Shown here piece by piece: positions 54,537-64,000 of a stretch of 64,000 nucleotides of DNA. Every line of letters starts with the position of its first letter. The stretch's first letter is position 1. The stretch spans positions 1 to 64,000 of the forward strand of contig MU405245.1 in assembly GCA_022836615.1 (NCBI GenBank), given 5' to 3'. The position numbers were made by a program, and so were the translations under genes. This stretch comes from Annulohypoxylon bovei var. microspora. Lineage: Eukaryota > Ascomycota > Sordariomycetes > Xylariales > Hypoxylaceae. Below the pieces are notes generated by a model, which worked only from the letters and a program-made list of their open reading frames with translations, ran no database searches and was not told the DNA's origin.

Positions 54537-57300
54537 TACGGTAGGTACTCATTTCGCAAGAAGATACCACTATGAGCTAAATATTTGGTTTCCTTTCTTC
54601 GGCTACTCGGCCTCACGAACGGAGTATACTCATAAACTCTCCCCGCGTATAAGAAAGTCTGAACTAATTTCGAGGATAAATTCCGTTAACCCCTGAGTTT
54701 TATCACATTAAAATACGCTGCACGCTTAATATAACGACATCTTAACGCATAATAACATCAATTAAAAATGCCGAAACGTACTTATTTGCTGCCGCTGTTT
54801 CTATGAGGACGCGCAATTCCCGTGTTACTTGAAAGTCTTGGCCAAGATATAACTCGCTGCTTATTGCCATCATATCACAAGTAGCTGAAAAGAGTCTTTA
54901 CTATTGGAGAGCTTACTTGAGCTACCAAAGACGTTGCCACGACAAAACCAACAATATTTCAATGCTATTAGCCATGCATACTTACACGATTACGAGAAAA
55001 ATATAACACTTCTTCGCTAGTAAGAATCAGCTCCATTATTCGGAAGTTCATTACTCAACAGTCTTCCGATCATATCCGAGGATAGGCAGTTGCCTAGTTA
55101 GGTAGGCAATTGTAGTAGATATGGTGATTATGAATTCTAACGCGTACCTATAGAACTCGGAAGAGGTTGGCGGAAAGGGGTAGTAGGATAGGAATGATAC
55201 ATACAATAGTTACTTACTGTCATCTCTTCATCGAATATATTCACTTGATATTAAGTATCATGAATAGGTCCGTAGTCAATTTGAGCCCGTGTTTAAGCTT
55301 TTAATTCTTTTCAAATATAAATTAATATGGACAATGATATGTTAAAGTTCTAACTAGTATTATTCAAGAAACTTCTATACTACATGTAATTCATGACTAA
55401 TAATATTGAATGTTTTGTGTTACCAAGTTGCTTCCCCCAAAATCACCATGATAATCTTGTTTTCGTAACTAGACATAAACTTCTCTATGAGGTAGCTTAG
55501 CAATCATTTCTAATCAACAATCCTGTTTTCTTATCAGAAACGAAATCGTGATGCTGAGGTGAGAAAGAGCATCGTGGGTATTCAGGTAAAAAGGCGTGAC
55601 ACAAGACTATGGTAAGATTAAGTAAGTAGGTAGGTAGGTACCTAGGTAAGTAATGTGATTTTCAAGTCACCACACCCCTTAAAAATAAAATTCATAATAC
55701 TTAGGTACCTACCTACGTTATCTTTGCTACCTACCTATTAAGTCATTATACTTTTAAATAAGTAGATATTAATTTTCTAAGAACTTTCTCAATAATACAA
55801 ATGGACAAGATGATTGCTAGGCAATTGTCATAAACGTAAAATTTTTCATCAAGGATTCTATGTCTCCTATTTTCACCCCTTTTATTTCTCAAAGTGGTTT
55901 TTACAATAACATCGCAGTCAATTTATAAAATTAGCCTTAAAGACTTTTTGAACGTTTTTCTGGGTTTGTGTGCAACGGAAGAAGCGGTCAAATCCATAGC
56001 TGCCGTCCTATATAATAGTTAATCGGAGATTTATATAGTGGCTTGTGTATGTGCATATGCATAATGCTGTCCATCCTGCCGCTTTGTAAATTATAAAGGT
56101 CATCATGCAGCTTGGCAACAGATGCTGGCGTCTAAAGATCTTAGTCAGCTTATGGCTTATCTATACCAAACCAGCGCCATGTCTGGTACCCAGAGAAGCT
56201 ACGAGGTGGACCTCAGGTATTTCAAGTGGCGTAATCGGAAACGAACAAGTCTAAGATGGGACCTGGCGTCTAAATCCACGGCTCACTTTGAAAGACTTTC
56301 TATTTTGTAAGTCCCTGACAGACATAGTTTCAGTCTAATCATGGGTACAGGAATATTTGTTGAACTAGCTAATGGCCCGTTAATTGCTGTTTTTTACATT
56401 CTTTTTAGCCGTATAATGGAATATTATCAGGGTACTGCTGACGAGGTCGTCGCAACATGATCTGACTTTTATTCTTTCAAACACCAATGAAGCCAAGGGC
56501 AGTGGAGTGTCTAGATGCGAATAAGGCTCGGCACGGATAGCCTAGTGAGCTAGAGTCAGATCATGTCTGCAGCGAGAGAGGACCGCGATGAGGCTCTGTT
56601 CATCCGAGCTTATGATCGCCCTCCGATCTTCAAGCTACAAGGGACAAGTACCAGGATAGGCATGCAAGAGCGATATTCGATCATGCAAGCGCGTTGTTCT
56701 ACAGCATATGCATATGTAATCTACTAAGACGGGATGTGTTACCTTCAATGTTGTTGGTGACGAACCTGCAAGGGGAATGGTAGGTAGTACCTAGTTAGGT
56801 ACGTATTAGTCCAGAGCAATACATCGCGCTGATTATTTCCTCATCGGACAGCTTGATCTCTAAGCTACGCCAATTGCTGCACAGCCGTCGTCCATTTGAT
56901 TGTGAACCTAACAAGGATTGAATTAGGTAATAGTCAATCGTGTTTTGTAAACCTTGAACCTTGAACTGCCATCAGTTACGTAAGCATTTAGGGCTAAATG
57001 GATTAATTCAAAGCCCCGTTTAGTAAATATAATCCTCGCTTAATATATTATTCTAATATGATAGTTAACCCTATTGTATGTCTATTAGGTGTGACTACTT
57101 GTAGATAATATTGATATCGCCTGATCATATTCTCATTAACCTTAATGCACCGTCTAAAAAGGATGAGTCTCGTAGGCCTTGTCAGCCTCTACTACAGCGT
57201 CGTAACCCCATAACCACGGCTGTACTGTCGGACATGACCTAAATTTGAGTAGTTTCGTTAGTTTCGCAACTCGGGGTGGATGATATGTTTCGTCAAAGTC
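54537..57300. other. AT-rich gene-free stretch before the oxygenase
   Basis: No supported gene is seen. CCTAGGTA-type clusters lie at 55622-55650, 55699-55735 and 56781-56804. A pair of 11-bp inverted repeats (CATGATCTGAC at 56457, GTCAGATCATG at 56554) flanks about 90 bp. Confidence 0.5.
55622..55735. repeat. Paired CCTAGGTACC-type motif clusters
   Basis: AAGTAGGTAGGTAGGTACCT continues with AGGTAAG at 55622-55650, and TTAGGTACCTACCTACG lies at about 55699-55716. They form an inverted pair. Confidence 0.7.
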
Positions 57301-58796
57301 TTACCATCGGCTGGGGAAATGCGGAGGTGCTTCCTTTCCTAGATATTCAAGAAGCAAGGCATCTCTCTGCTCCTGCTCAGGCCCATCGGGTAGATGGAAC
57401 GAATCCCTCTTTAGTGACAGTTAGTAGAAGTTCGACCTGCGAATGTTTATAGTAAGACACAATGGGACTAACCTGTCCTAGTGCCTCCTTTGCTATTCCC
57501 TCCCCTCGAGTCTTTCGCAGTTGTTGGTACATCTCGAGGGCTGGAGTCAACTTGTCACGGCTCGTTACATATTTCAGTAATCGGCCGAGAACAGCACCAT
57601 CTTCCAATGATGAGTTGGCACCTTGCGCAAGATAAGGCAGCATCGGATGACATGCATCCCCGCTAAATCCAAATAATCAGCGACAATTCGCCAAGGAACA
57701 GATAGAAGACGTAAAGAAAGTCAAGCTATGACTTACGCCATTAAGAAGGTACCCTCATCGTTCACCCAGGCGTCTAGGGTGGAGACTAGACAGCACACAT
57801 AACGTTAGATGCATATTCTATAGTTCTAAGCCGAAGGTGTTATAGTAGACTTACTATGCATAAGACGCCATTTGTCTACCTGGTTCACACACGCTAGTAG
57901 CTTGCTTAGGCTGTAATAAACCCCATGTGAGTAAAAGACGTGCAATTCTCGGCGTCGATAAGTTTAGCTCACATAGGATCCCAAGACTCGAAGAGTTTCC
58001 GCATCTCATCCACATTAGCAGCAGCTCGGCTTACGTCTTCGGGTAGATCGTCGGGGCGTAGCAGAACAAGATTATACGTCTTCCCCTGTCGGAGCGAATA
58101 CCCCACTACATGGGATTCTGGACCGATCCAGAGATTGACGGAAGGTTTCGAGACTAAATCTCGTAATTCCGGATCCTCTATGTCCTCTAAATTGAGGATG
58201 ATCCGATATGCGAGATCTCCGGTTGGTTTCGGCGTTAGCTGCCGCCCCAACAAGAAACTCCTTGTGCGGGACCACAAACCATCGGCGCCGAGAATGAGAT
58301 CGCCTTGTACTGTCTGACCATCCTACGTGGTAACCGTGGCGTGTTAAAAGTCGACGTGTTGAACGTCGGCGCCCAGGCGAATTTCAACACCGAGAGACTG
58401 TGCACGGTTCACTAGTGCCTCTTGTAAGTCGGCACGATGGACGTCCCAAAAAGGGGCATTATACCGCTCGAGAACCTTCTTTTGAAAATGTTCCTCGTAC
58501 GATAGCATTTGAGTACCATCATAGCGTCTAACCGCTAGATAAGAGGGAATAGCGGCTTTGGAACCCAGCTCATCGTAAACTCCCCAGTGATGGAACAGAC
58601 GACTCGCATTAGGGGTGACCTGTAACCCAGCACCAATTTCCTCTAATTTGGAAACTTTCTCTAACACGGTAACGCGATGACCTTCTAGTCGAGTGCTGAT
58701 AGCGGCCGCGAGCCCAGCTAGACCAGCACCGACGACGATGAGGTGTAATTGGAAGCTTGCGGATTTACCACCATTCTGCGTTCCGTTGGCTGTCAT
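57301..58796 (-). pseudogene. FAD-dependent monooxygenase (salicylate hydroxylase-like) with two in-frame stops
   Basis: Exons on the minus strand are 57973..58796, 57855..57910, 57737..57785, 57473..57662 and 57301..57408 (408 codons). The FAD fold is complete: the nucleotide-binding site is LIVVGAGLAGLAAAI, then GAGLQVTPNASRLFHHWG, DLQEALVNRA, GADGLWSRTR, the second FAD motif GDACHPMLPYLAQGANSSLEDGA, and C-terminal RDSFHLPDGPEQEQRD ending FPSRW. Between DVQHVDF and DGQTVQGD the minus strand reads TAA, then seven codons later TAG, in the coding frame. Both fit C-to-T change of CAA and CAG (CpA to TpA, the RIP pattern). The alternative is a 33-bp intron (GTCGAC...TAG), too small for a normal fungal intron. 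Relatives hydroxylate aromatic polyketides. It is divergent from the PKS and was presumably its tailoring enzyme. Confidence 0.78.
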
Positions 58797-59088
58797 TGTG
58801 CAAAATCCGTTCAGGGGCTTAAACAATTATGTCTTGAAATTGAATTGATTATTTTATTTAATCATAGTCCGGTGATAGACGGGCTTTGTTATAGATTCTT
58901 TTTTGTTGTAATAAATCAGGGCAGGATGAAGGATGGGGATGGAATGGCAACATCGTCGGAGACATGAGATATTCAGTTCGCGGGAAGGATTTTGGTGTGT
59001 AAGCGACTTCCTAGCATACCCCTGTAACTGCAAATACTCTCGTACCACCGTTGTCTAAGAATATGTACGTAGCGATATCAATCCCGCT

Positions 59089-59102
59089 CTCCCGCGCGGG
59101 AG
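59089..59102. promoter_or_regulatory. Palindrome CTCCCGCGCGGGAG
   Basis: This 14-bp perfect inverted repeat is GC-rich in an AT-rich promoter. It has half-sites CCCGC/GCGGG of the sort bound by zinc-cluster or zinc-finger dimers. Binding is inferred. Confidence 0.6.
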
Positions 59103-59140
59103 TCACCGAGTAAGGTCGATCTATCGATAAGCTTAAATAG

Positions 59141-59154
59141 CAATTGGCCAATTG
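59141..59154. promoter_or_regulatory. Palindromic double CCAAT box CAATTGGCCAATTG
   Basis: This 14-bp perfect palindrome holds CCAAT on each strand. CCAAT is the target of the Hap2/3/5 complex. It lies 39 bp from the GC-rich palindrome. Confidence 0.6.
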
Positions 59155-59818
59155 AATTTCAATTTAGAAAACTGTCGAGACTTTCGGAGTATACGGAGTT
59201 ATAGTCATTGCGGTTCTAGCGGCACTTATCTTACCTTCCGTCCCAGATCGTTTCACGACCTAGGTATTGACCCGCCTTTTAAGCCCCACTTCGCATACTC
59301 GGAAAAGATAGGGGTAAGATCGCTAGCTTATAATACGGTTTAAGATTCCAAATGATCCTGATTCCTGACATCAGCAACATGATATATCACTTAGCGAAAC
59401 TAGGATTCCAATTACCAATGACAGAGGGAGTAGCATATCTATTACCTCTTAAGGCTAGACACGTCGTACTATTTTTGTTCTAATCCCAAATTATCACATG
59501 TTATTCATACTACGCAGGAGAGAATATTATAGCTGAGGCTGTACAACACCTTGTCGCGTCATGTTGGAACGAGTTTATTATTTCTGCTTATATTCACCGG
59601 ATTAGCTAGCCGATTGATCTGTCAGCCGCTGCAAGAGGCGGCCAAGTGGATATTGTTGTTATCATGACACAGCATAGCTTCCCTTGTCCTAGAGTCGCCG
59701 GGAAATTCCTTGCTAGCAATGAGAATCCGGGCAACTATTTATTAAATGTAGAGACGAGACCCCTTTAGAAAGCTTGGTAGTCTGTAGTAAATCAGGCGTG
59801 TTTCTTCACTTCTTCAGA

Positions 59819-62800
59819 ATGTATCGTGTAGCTGTGTTCGCCGGTCTTGGCTCCGAGTCTCTCTTCTCCCGCATCACTTTAGATACGGCTGTTCAAGATG
59901 CCTCTTTGCCAGAATCGCAGATAATCTTGCGAGCATGCCATGCTGTCTTTCGGACGCAGGTAGCCAAAGCCATAGAGAAAGGCTACCTGTCCCCCGAGGC
60001 AGTCGATCTAGACGACTTCACACAACCAGAAAACCTTATACAACCTCCTCTTACATACCACCACAATGTTGTTATACAACACACGGCCATATACCTTATC
60101 CAGATATTTCGATTTCTCCGTCACTCACGAGGGTTCCGTGACGTACAAGGTGTTGCCGGATTTTGTGCTGGCCTGTTGCCCGCTGCTGTGGTGGCCACAT
60201 CCCACAACGTGATCGAATTCATGCAGCGTGCGCAAGACTTCTTTCATGTTACCCTATGGCTCGGTATCAACTCGGAGTCCTACCGCTATACACAGCTCTC
60301 TCAAGGTGGCTGCTCTCCTAGTCTACCATGGAGTATGGTAGTTCATAATATCTCTGATGATATTATTGCCGAGTTGATCGATGTAAGTAGCAGAAGACAA
60401 AGATACCAATCGTCCGTAAGAAGTTGAGCTGACAAACTGAATAGGATACTCAAGTCTCCGTATACGTTAGCGCTAGAAATTCATCAGGCTGCGTGACCCT
60501 GAGCGGGAAAGGAGACCAGCTCGCACAATTCATCGACGAGAAGCTTCCATCCCAATGTAGAACACGACCGACAAATGTCTTCTCTCTATATCACAATCGT
60601 GACAGATTAAGCGATATTTTCCATCAAACAGTTGACATCCTTGGAAGAGAAATATCTTCCCAATGGGAGGTTCCAATGGCGCTAGCGGCCCCGCTTTTCT
60701 CTACGGTAACGGGTGAACCCCTATCCATCTCAGTCAAACCGGCTACTTCCACGACGCTCGGTCAACTGGCCTCACTCCTATTAGAGATGATCTTGCTAGA
60801 ACCGGTCGATTGGGTCTCTGTACAAGATAATGTTCTGTCAGAGATTCAGAAACGTACCGACTCGGAAAAATCCGAGATCTTGAATTTTGGACCGGGGTAC
60901 GGCGTGTCGAAGTCGACGCGGCAGTTACCTCAGACCGCGGAAATTCGGGATGTCTCAGCTACTGGAGTATCTAGCACTCTAGAAGGGGATGCTTCCAGCA
61001 TATCGTTAGACGATATAGCTATCGTGGGGATGGCAGTCGATCTACCCGGCGCGTCGGATGCTGATGAGCTGTGGGAGAACCTCTGTAATGGAGTGAACTC
61101 ATGTTCAGAGATCCCAGCTTCGAGGTTCCACATCGATGACTTCTATCAGAAGAAGGACGAGAATGGAAACCGTGCTAAACGGTCTATAAATACGAGATAC
61201 GGAAACTTCCTAAAGAATCCGTTCTTATTCGACAATGACCTCTTCGACATATCCCCTCGAGAGGCTAAGTCAATCGATCCGCAGCAACGGGTGCTTCTCC
61301 AGACCTCGTATCGCGCCCTAGAGGATGCTGGGTATGTTCCCGATTCAACCCCCTCATTTGCCCGAAATACATTCGGCTGCTTCGTCGGGAGTGCAACGCT
61401 CGACTATTCCGAGAACCTTCGTGCCGACATCGATGTATACTATAGCCCAGGTTAGTTTTCTTCATCTGAAATTCATTTTCGGCAGCTTGACTTATAATGT
61501 TTTATAGGGACACTGCGCGCTTTCCAGAGTGGTCGTATCTCATACTACTTCGGCTGGAGTGGACCATCGATTACGCTTGATACTGCCTGCTCTTCATCAA
61601 TGATTGCACTTCACCAGGCAGCGCGTGCCTTGACCGCTGGTGACTGTAAGGCAGCACTCGTAGGTGGAGTGAACGTTATCACTAGCCCTGATGTAAGTGT
61701 TTCCTTACTATGTCCTTATCGAGCAAGGGGGTGCTTTTTGAGCTAACATTTAGTAGATGTACCTTGGTCTTGATCGCGCACATTTTCTTAGCCCTACAGG
61801 CCAGTGCAAAGCCTTCGATGCTTCCGCAGACGGTTACTGTCGTTCTGAAGGTTGTGGCATCTTCATCGTCAAGAAAATGCGAGACGCACTCGCTGAAGGC
61901 GACCGAATCCACGCTGTTATAAAAGGAATCGAGTTGAACCAAAGTGGTAATGCTCACTCGATCACACACCCCCACTCCCCCACGCAGGAGCAGTTATTCC
62001 GCCAGTTGCTAGACAAGACGAAGATCCATCCTCACCAGCTAACAGTTGTCGAGACTCACGGAACAGGGTAAGAATATGCTACCTCAACGTTTGTTGCGTC
62101 GTATCACTCACCATTTTGCTACCTAGGACTCAAGCTGGAGACCCGAATGAACTGGAGAGCCTAAGAGGTGCCCTATGTAATGGTCGGAGCCCTCGAAACC
62201 CGCTGCATTTCACATCGGTGAGTAGCTCTTTCTCTCGTGTGAAGCTGCCAAGGTCCATGCTATTTTTAAGATGCAGATAACTAACGTAAAGCGACCGTAA
62301 TAGATAAAAGCAAATATTGGTCATGCAGAGGCAGCATCAGGCGCTGCAGCTTTGGCTAAGGTGGTTCTTATGATGAGACATGGGAAGATACCGCCCCTAG
62401 TCTCTTTAAAGAACCTGAACCCTAAGATTCAAAAGCTTGGTGTAGATGGCTCTGTGATCGATCGTGAAGTCACACCATGGCAACAGCCTGACGGCCAATC
62501 AAGACTGGCACTGATAAACAACTTCGGGGCAGCTGGATCAAATGCAGCGGTGATCCTCCGGGAGTATGAGGTCCCTGCTCCTCCACGATCTACTCTCACC
62601 GGCGATGCGCAAACATATGTTTTGGGCTTGTCTGGAAAGAGCACAAAGGTCCTGAACAAGCTTCGCGAGGAGCTGATAGCCGACTTGACTGGCACTCTGT
62701 CAACGGGATCGCCTTCTTTGGCTGATATCTGTTACACGATGACAGCACGTCGTCAACTTTACGACCACCGCATCTCGGTAACGGCCGATTCAATTGAAAA

Positions 62801-64000
62801 GTTGATAAAAAGCCTAGGGAGTGCTCAACCTAACCATGTTCCACTCGCAAAGGCCGCTGAGATTCGAATTGCCTTTGTCTTCTCAGGGCAAGGATCGCAG
62901 TATCTAGGAATGGGTCAGCAGCTTATGTCTATCTATCCCGTCTTCTCAAAAACCATCCACCAATGCGATCAAATCCTAAGGAGGAACGGCTTTCCAGGGT
63001 GCTTGGAAATCATCGACCCAAACATGGTTGCCAATACGAACTTAGAAGACAGCACATTACAGCTTCAAGCCTTCCAGTCTGCTATATTTGCTCTGGAAGT
63101 CGCATTGGCTCAGTTGTTGATATCCTGGAATATTCTGCCAAGCTTAGTCGTCGGACACAGGTAAGATTTGTCGCTTATCTTCTACAATTACGTTGAGTCA
63201 GTAACTAGTGCTAACTTTCGATATTAGTCTCGGTGAATATGCCGCCCTGGTAATAGCAGGAGTATTGGACATATCCAGTGGCGCTCTGCTGGTTGCACAC
63301 CGGGCCCAACTAATGGCGACCAAATGTGAAATTGGAAAAACCTCGATGCTAGCTGTCAACATCGGGGCATCTGATGCGCGAATGATGATCGCAGGCGACT
63401 CCCGTTTTCAGCAGCTAGCCATCTCGTGCGATAACAGCCGCACCGATTGCGTAGTCGGCGGGCCTGTCACCCATTTACAAGCTTTCAAGGAACATCTCAA
63501 AAGCGCTGGTGGCATCAAGAGCAAACTCCTCGACGTGCCATTGGCATACCACACAGAGGCTATGGATCCCATTCTTCCGGAGCTCATTAAGTATGCGAAC
63601 ACGGTGGTCTTGAGAAAGCCTTCTCTTCCAGTTATCTCAAACGTCTTGGGTCATATAGTACCGGCGGGAGAGGATGTGTTCACGCCTGAGTATTTCGCAA
63701 GCCACTCGCGTCAGACGGTAGCATTCCAGCAAGGCTTGGATGAATACTTGGCGGATTCTACCAACGCAGCGACGACCCACTGGGTGGAAGTTGGACCACA
63801 TGCTTCTCTCCTCCCTATGATCTCTACGCAAACTACTACAGCACAGGCCGGTCTGGTGCCATGTTTGCGAAAGGGAACCTCGCCATCTGCCACTTTATCG
63901 CAGCTTTTAAGCCACTTTTACCAGAAAGCTGCCCCAGTCAGATGGCGCCAGGCTTTTGAGTTCCAGGACAAGCCTCGACTGGTAAATCTCCCTGGCTTAC
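59819..64000 (+). CDS. Non-reducing polyketide synthase (SAT-KS-AT..., truncated at window end)
   Basis: Exons are 59819..60382, 60445..61450, 61508..61692, 61757..62067, 62127..62217, 62304..63160 and 63228 to the window end, giving 1,262 codons so far. The first domain is a starter-unit acyltransferase (SAT, about residues 1-350) with GFCAGLLPA, nucleophile Cys116. The ketosynthase follows (about 375-800): DIAIVGMAVDLPGA, DTACSSS with Cys551, VETHGTGTQAGDPNE, and NIGHAEAASG. The malonyl-acyltransferase (about 880-1200) has FVFSGQGSQYLGMG and GHSLGEYAAL, with Ser1005 restored across the last splice. All visible active sites are intact. Product-template, ACP and release domains lie beyond the window. 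The start at 59819 (MYRVAVFAGLGSES) fits a SAT; an in-frame ATG at 59774 is possible. The product is an aromatic polyketide. Divergent from a salicylate-hydroxylase-like gene. Confidence 0.93.

Larger units (their letters stand above)
58797..59818. promoter_or_regulatory. Bidirectional promoter of the oxygenase and polyketide synthase
   Basis: These 1,022 bp lie between divergent start codons. It contains two perfect 14-bp palindromes, at 59089-59102 and 59141-59154. No gene-like frame is seen. Confidence 0.65.

Noticed and set aside
56122..56310. 62-codon frame beginning MLASKDLSQLMAYLYQ
   Set aside because: It is short, isolated, has no homology I recognise and no clear gene structure around it.
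56562..56726. Short frame beginning MSAAREDRDEALF
   Set aside because: It starts at one arm of an inverted repeat, is about 54 codons and has no supporting context.
58321..58362. A 33-bp intron (GTCGAC...TAG) that would remove the two stops in the oxygenase
   Set aside because: It is shorter than any other intron in the window (minimum 49 bp), has a poor donor and no branch site. I prefer nonsense mutation but keep it as the stated alternative.
1..64000. CRISPR array, bacterial operons, rRNA genes, intact retrotransposon
   Set aside because: None was seen. Direct repeats present are microsatellites, all long genes have fungal introns or single exons with eukaryotic domains, and no reverse transcriptase or integrase motifs were found.

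Overview
The window reads as nuclear DNA of a filamentous ascomycete (Pezizomycotina, most likely Sordariomycetes). The reasons are short 49-127 bp spliceosomal introns with CTAAC-type branch sites, a HET-domain gene, a Clr5-domain gene, a Zn(II)2Cys6 regulator, a non-reducing polyketide synthase, and conserved genes (HSE1, SUP35, PAN2, PEPCK) with filamentous-fungal architecture. I cannot name a genus. Exon structures below were worked out by hand from splice signals plus reading-frame and family continuity.

Bases 1-42,000 are a conserved core. In order they hold HSE1 (ESCRT-0), a HET-domain gene, a small secreted protein, a Clr5-domain protein (minus), a SNF2/Rad5-16-like ATPase, a Yrb30-like Ran-binding protein (minus) divergent from SUP35/eRF3, a nitronate monooxygenase (minus), a 91-residue dsRNA-binding-like protein hidden in three tiny exons, mitochondrial ribosomal protein uS7m, the deadenylase PAN2 (minus, 12 exons) and PEP carboxykinase (minus, 8 exons). 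Two long gene-free stretches (about 24.2-29.35 kb and 29.8-32.5 kb) interrupt this core.

Bases 42,000-64,000 are accessory in character: long AT-rich gene-free stretches, an interstitial telomere-like repeat, microsatellites and two inverted-repeat elements. The genes are a secreted alpha/beta hydrolase, a Zn2Cys6 regulator (minus), and an unrecognised gene broken by a 627-bp transposable element. After them come an FAD monooxygenase (minus) carrying two in-frame stops, and the first 1,262 codons of a SAT-KS-AT non-reducing polyketide synthase that runs off the right edge. The monooxygenase and PKS are divergent and share a 1-kb promoter with two perfect 14-bp palindromes, so the right end is probably the edge of a secondary-metabolite cluster whose tailoring oxygenase has been inactivated.

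Main points for a second look: the precise element insertion that splits a gene (7-bp target duplication, frame restored in silico), the RIP-like nonsense changes in the cluster oxygenase, the palindromic PKS promoter, two GC-AG introns, the hidden dsRBM-like gene, the prion-like N-domain of Sup35, and a recurrent CCTAGGTACC-type motif confined to non-coding DNA.
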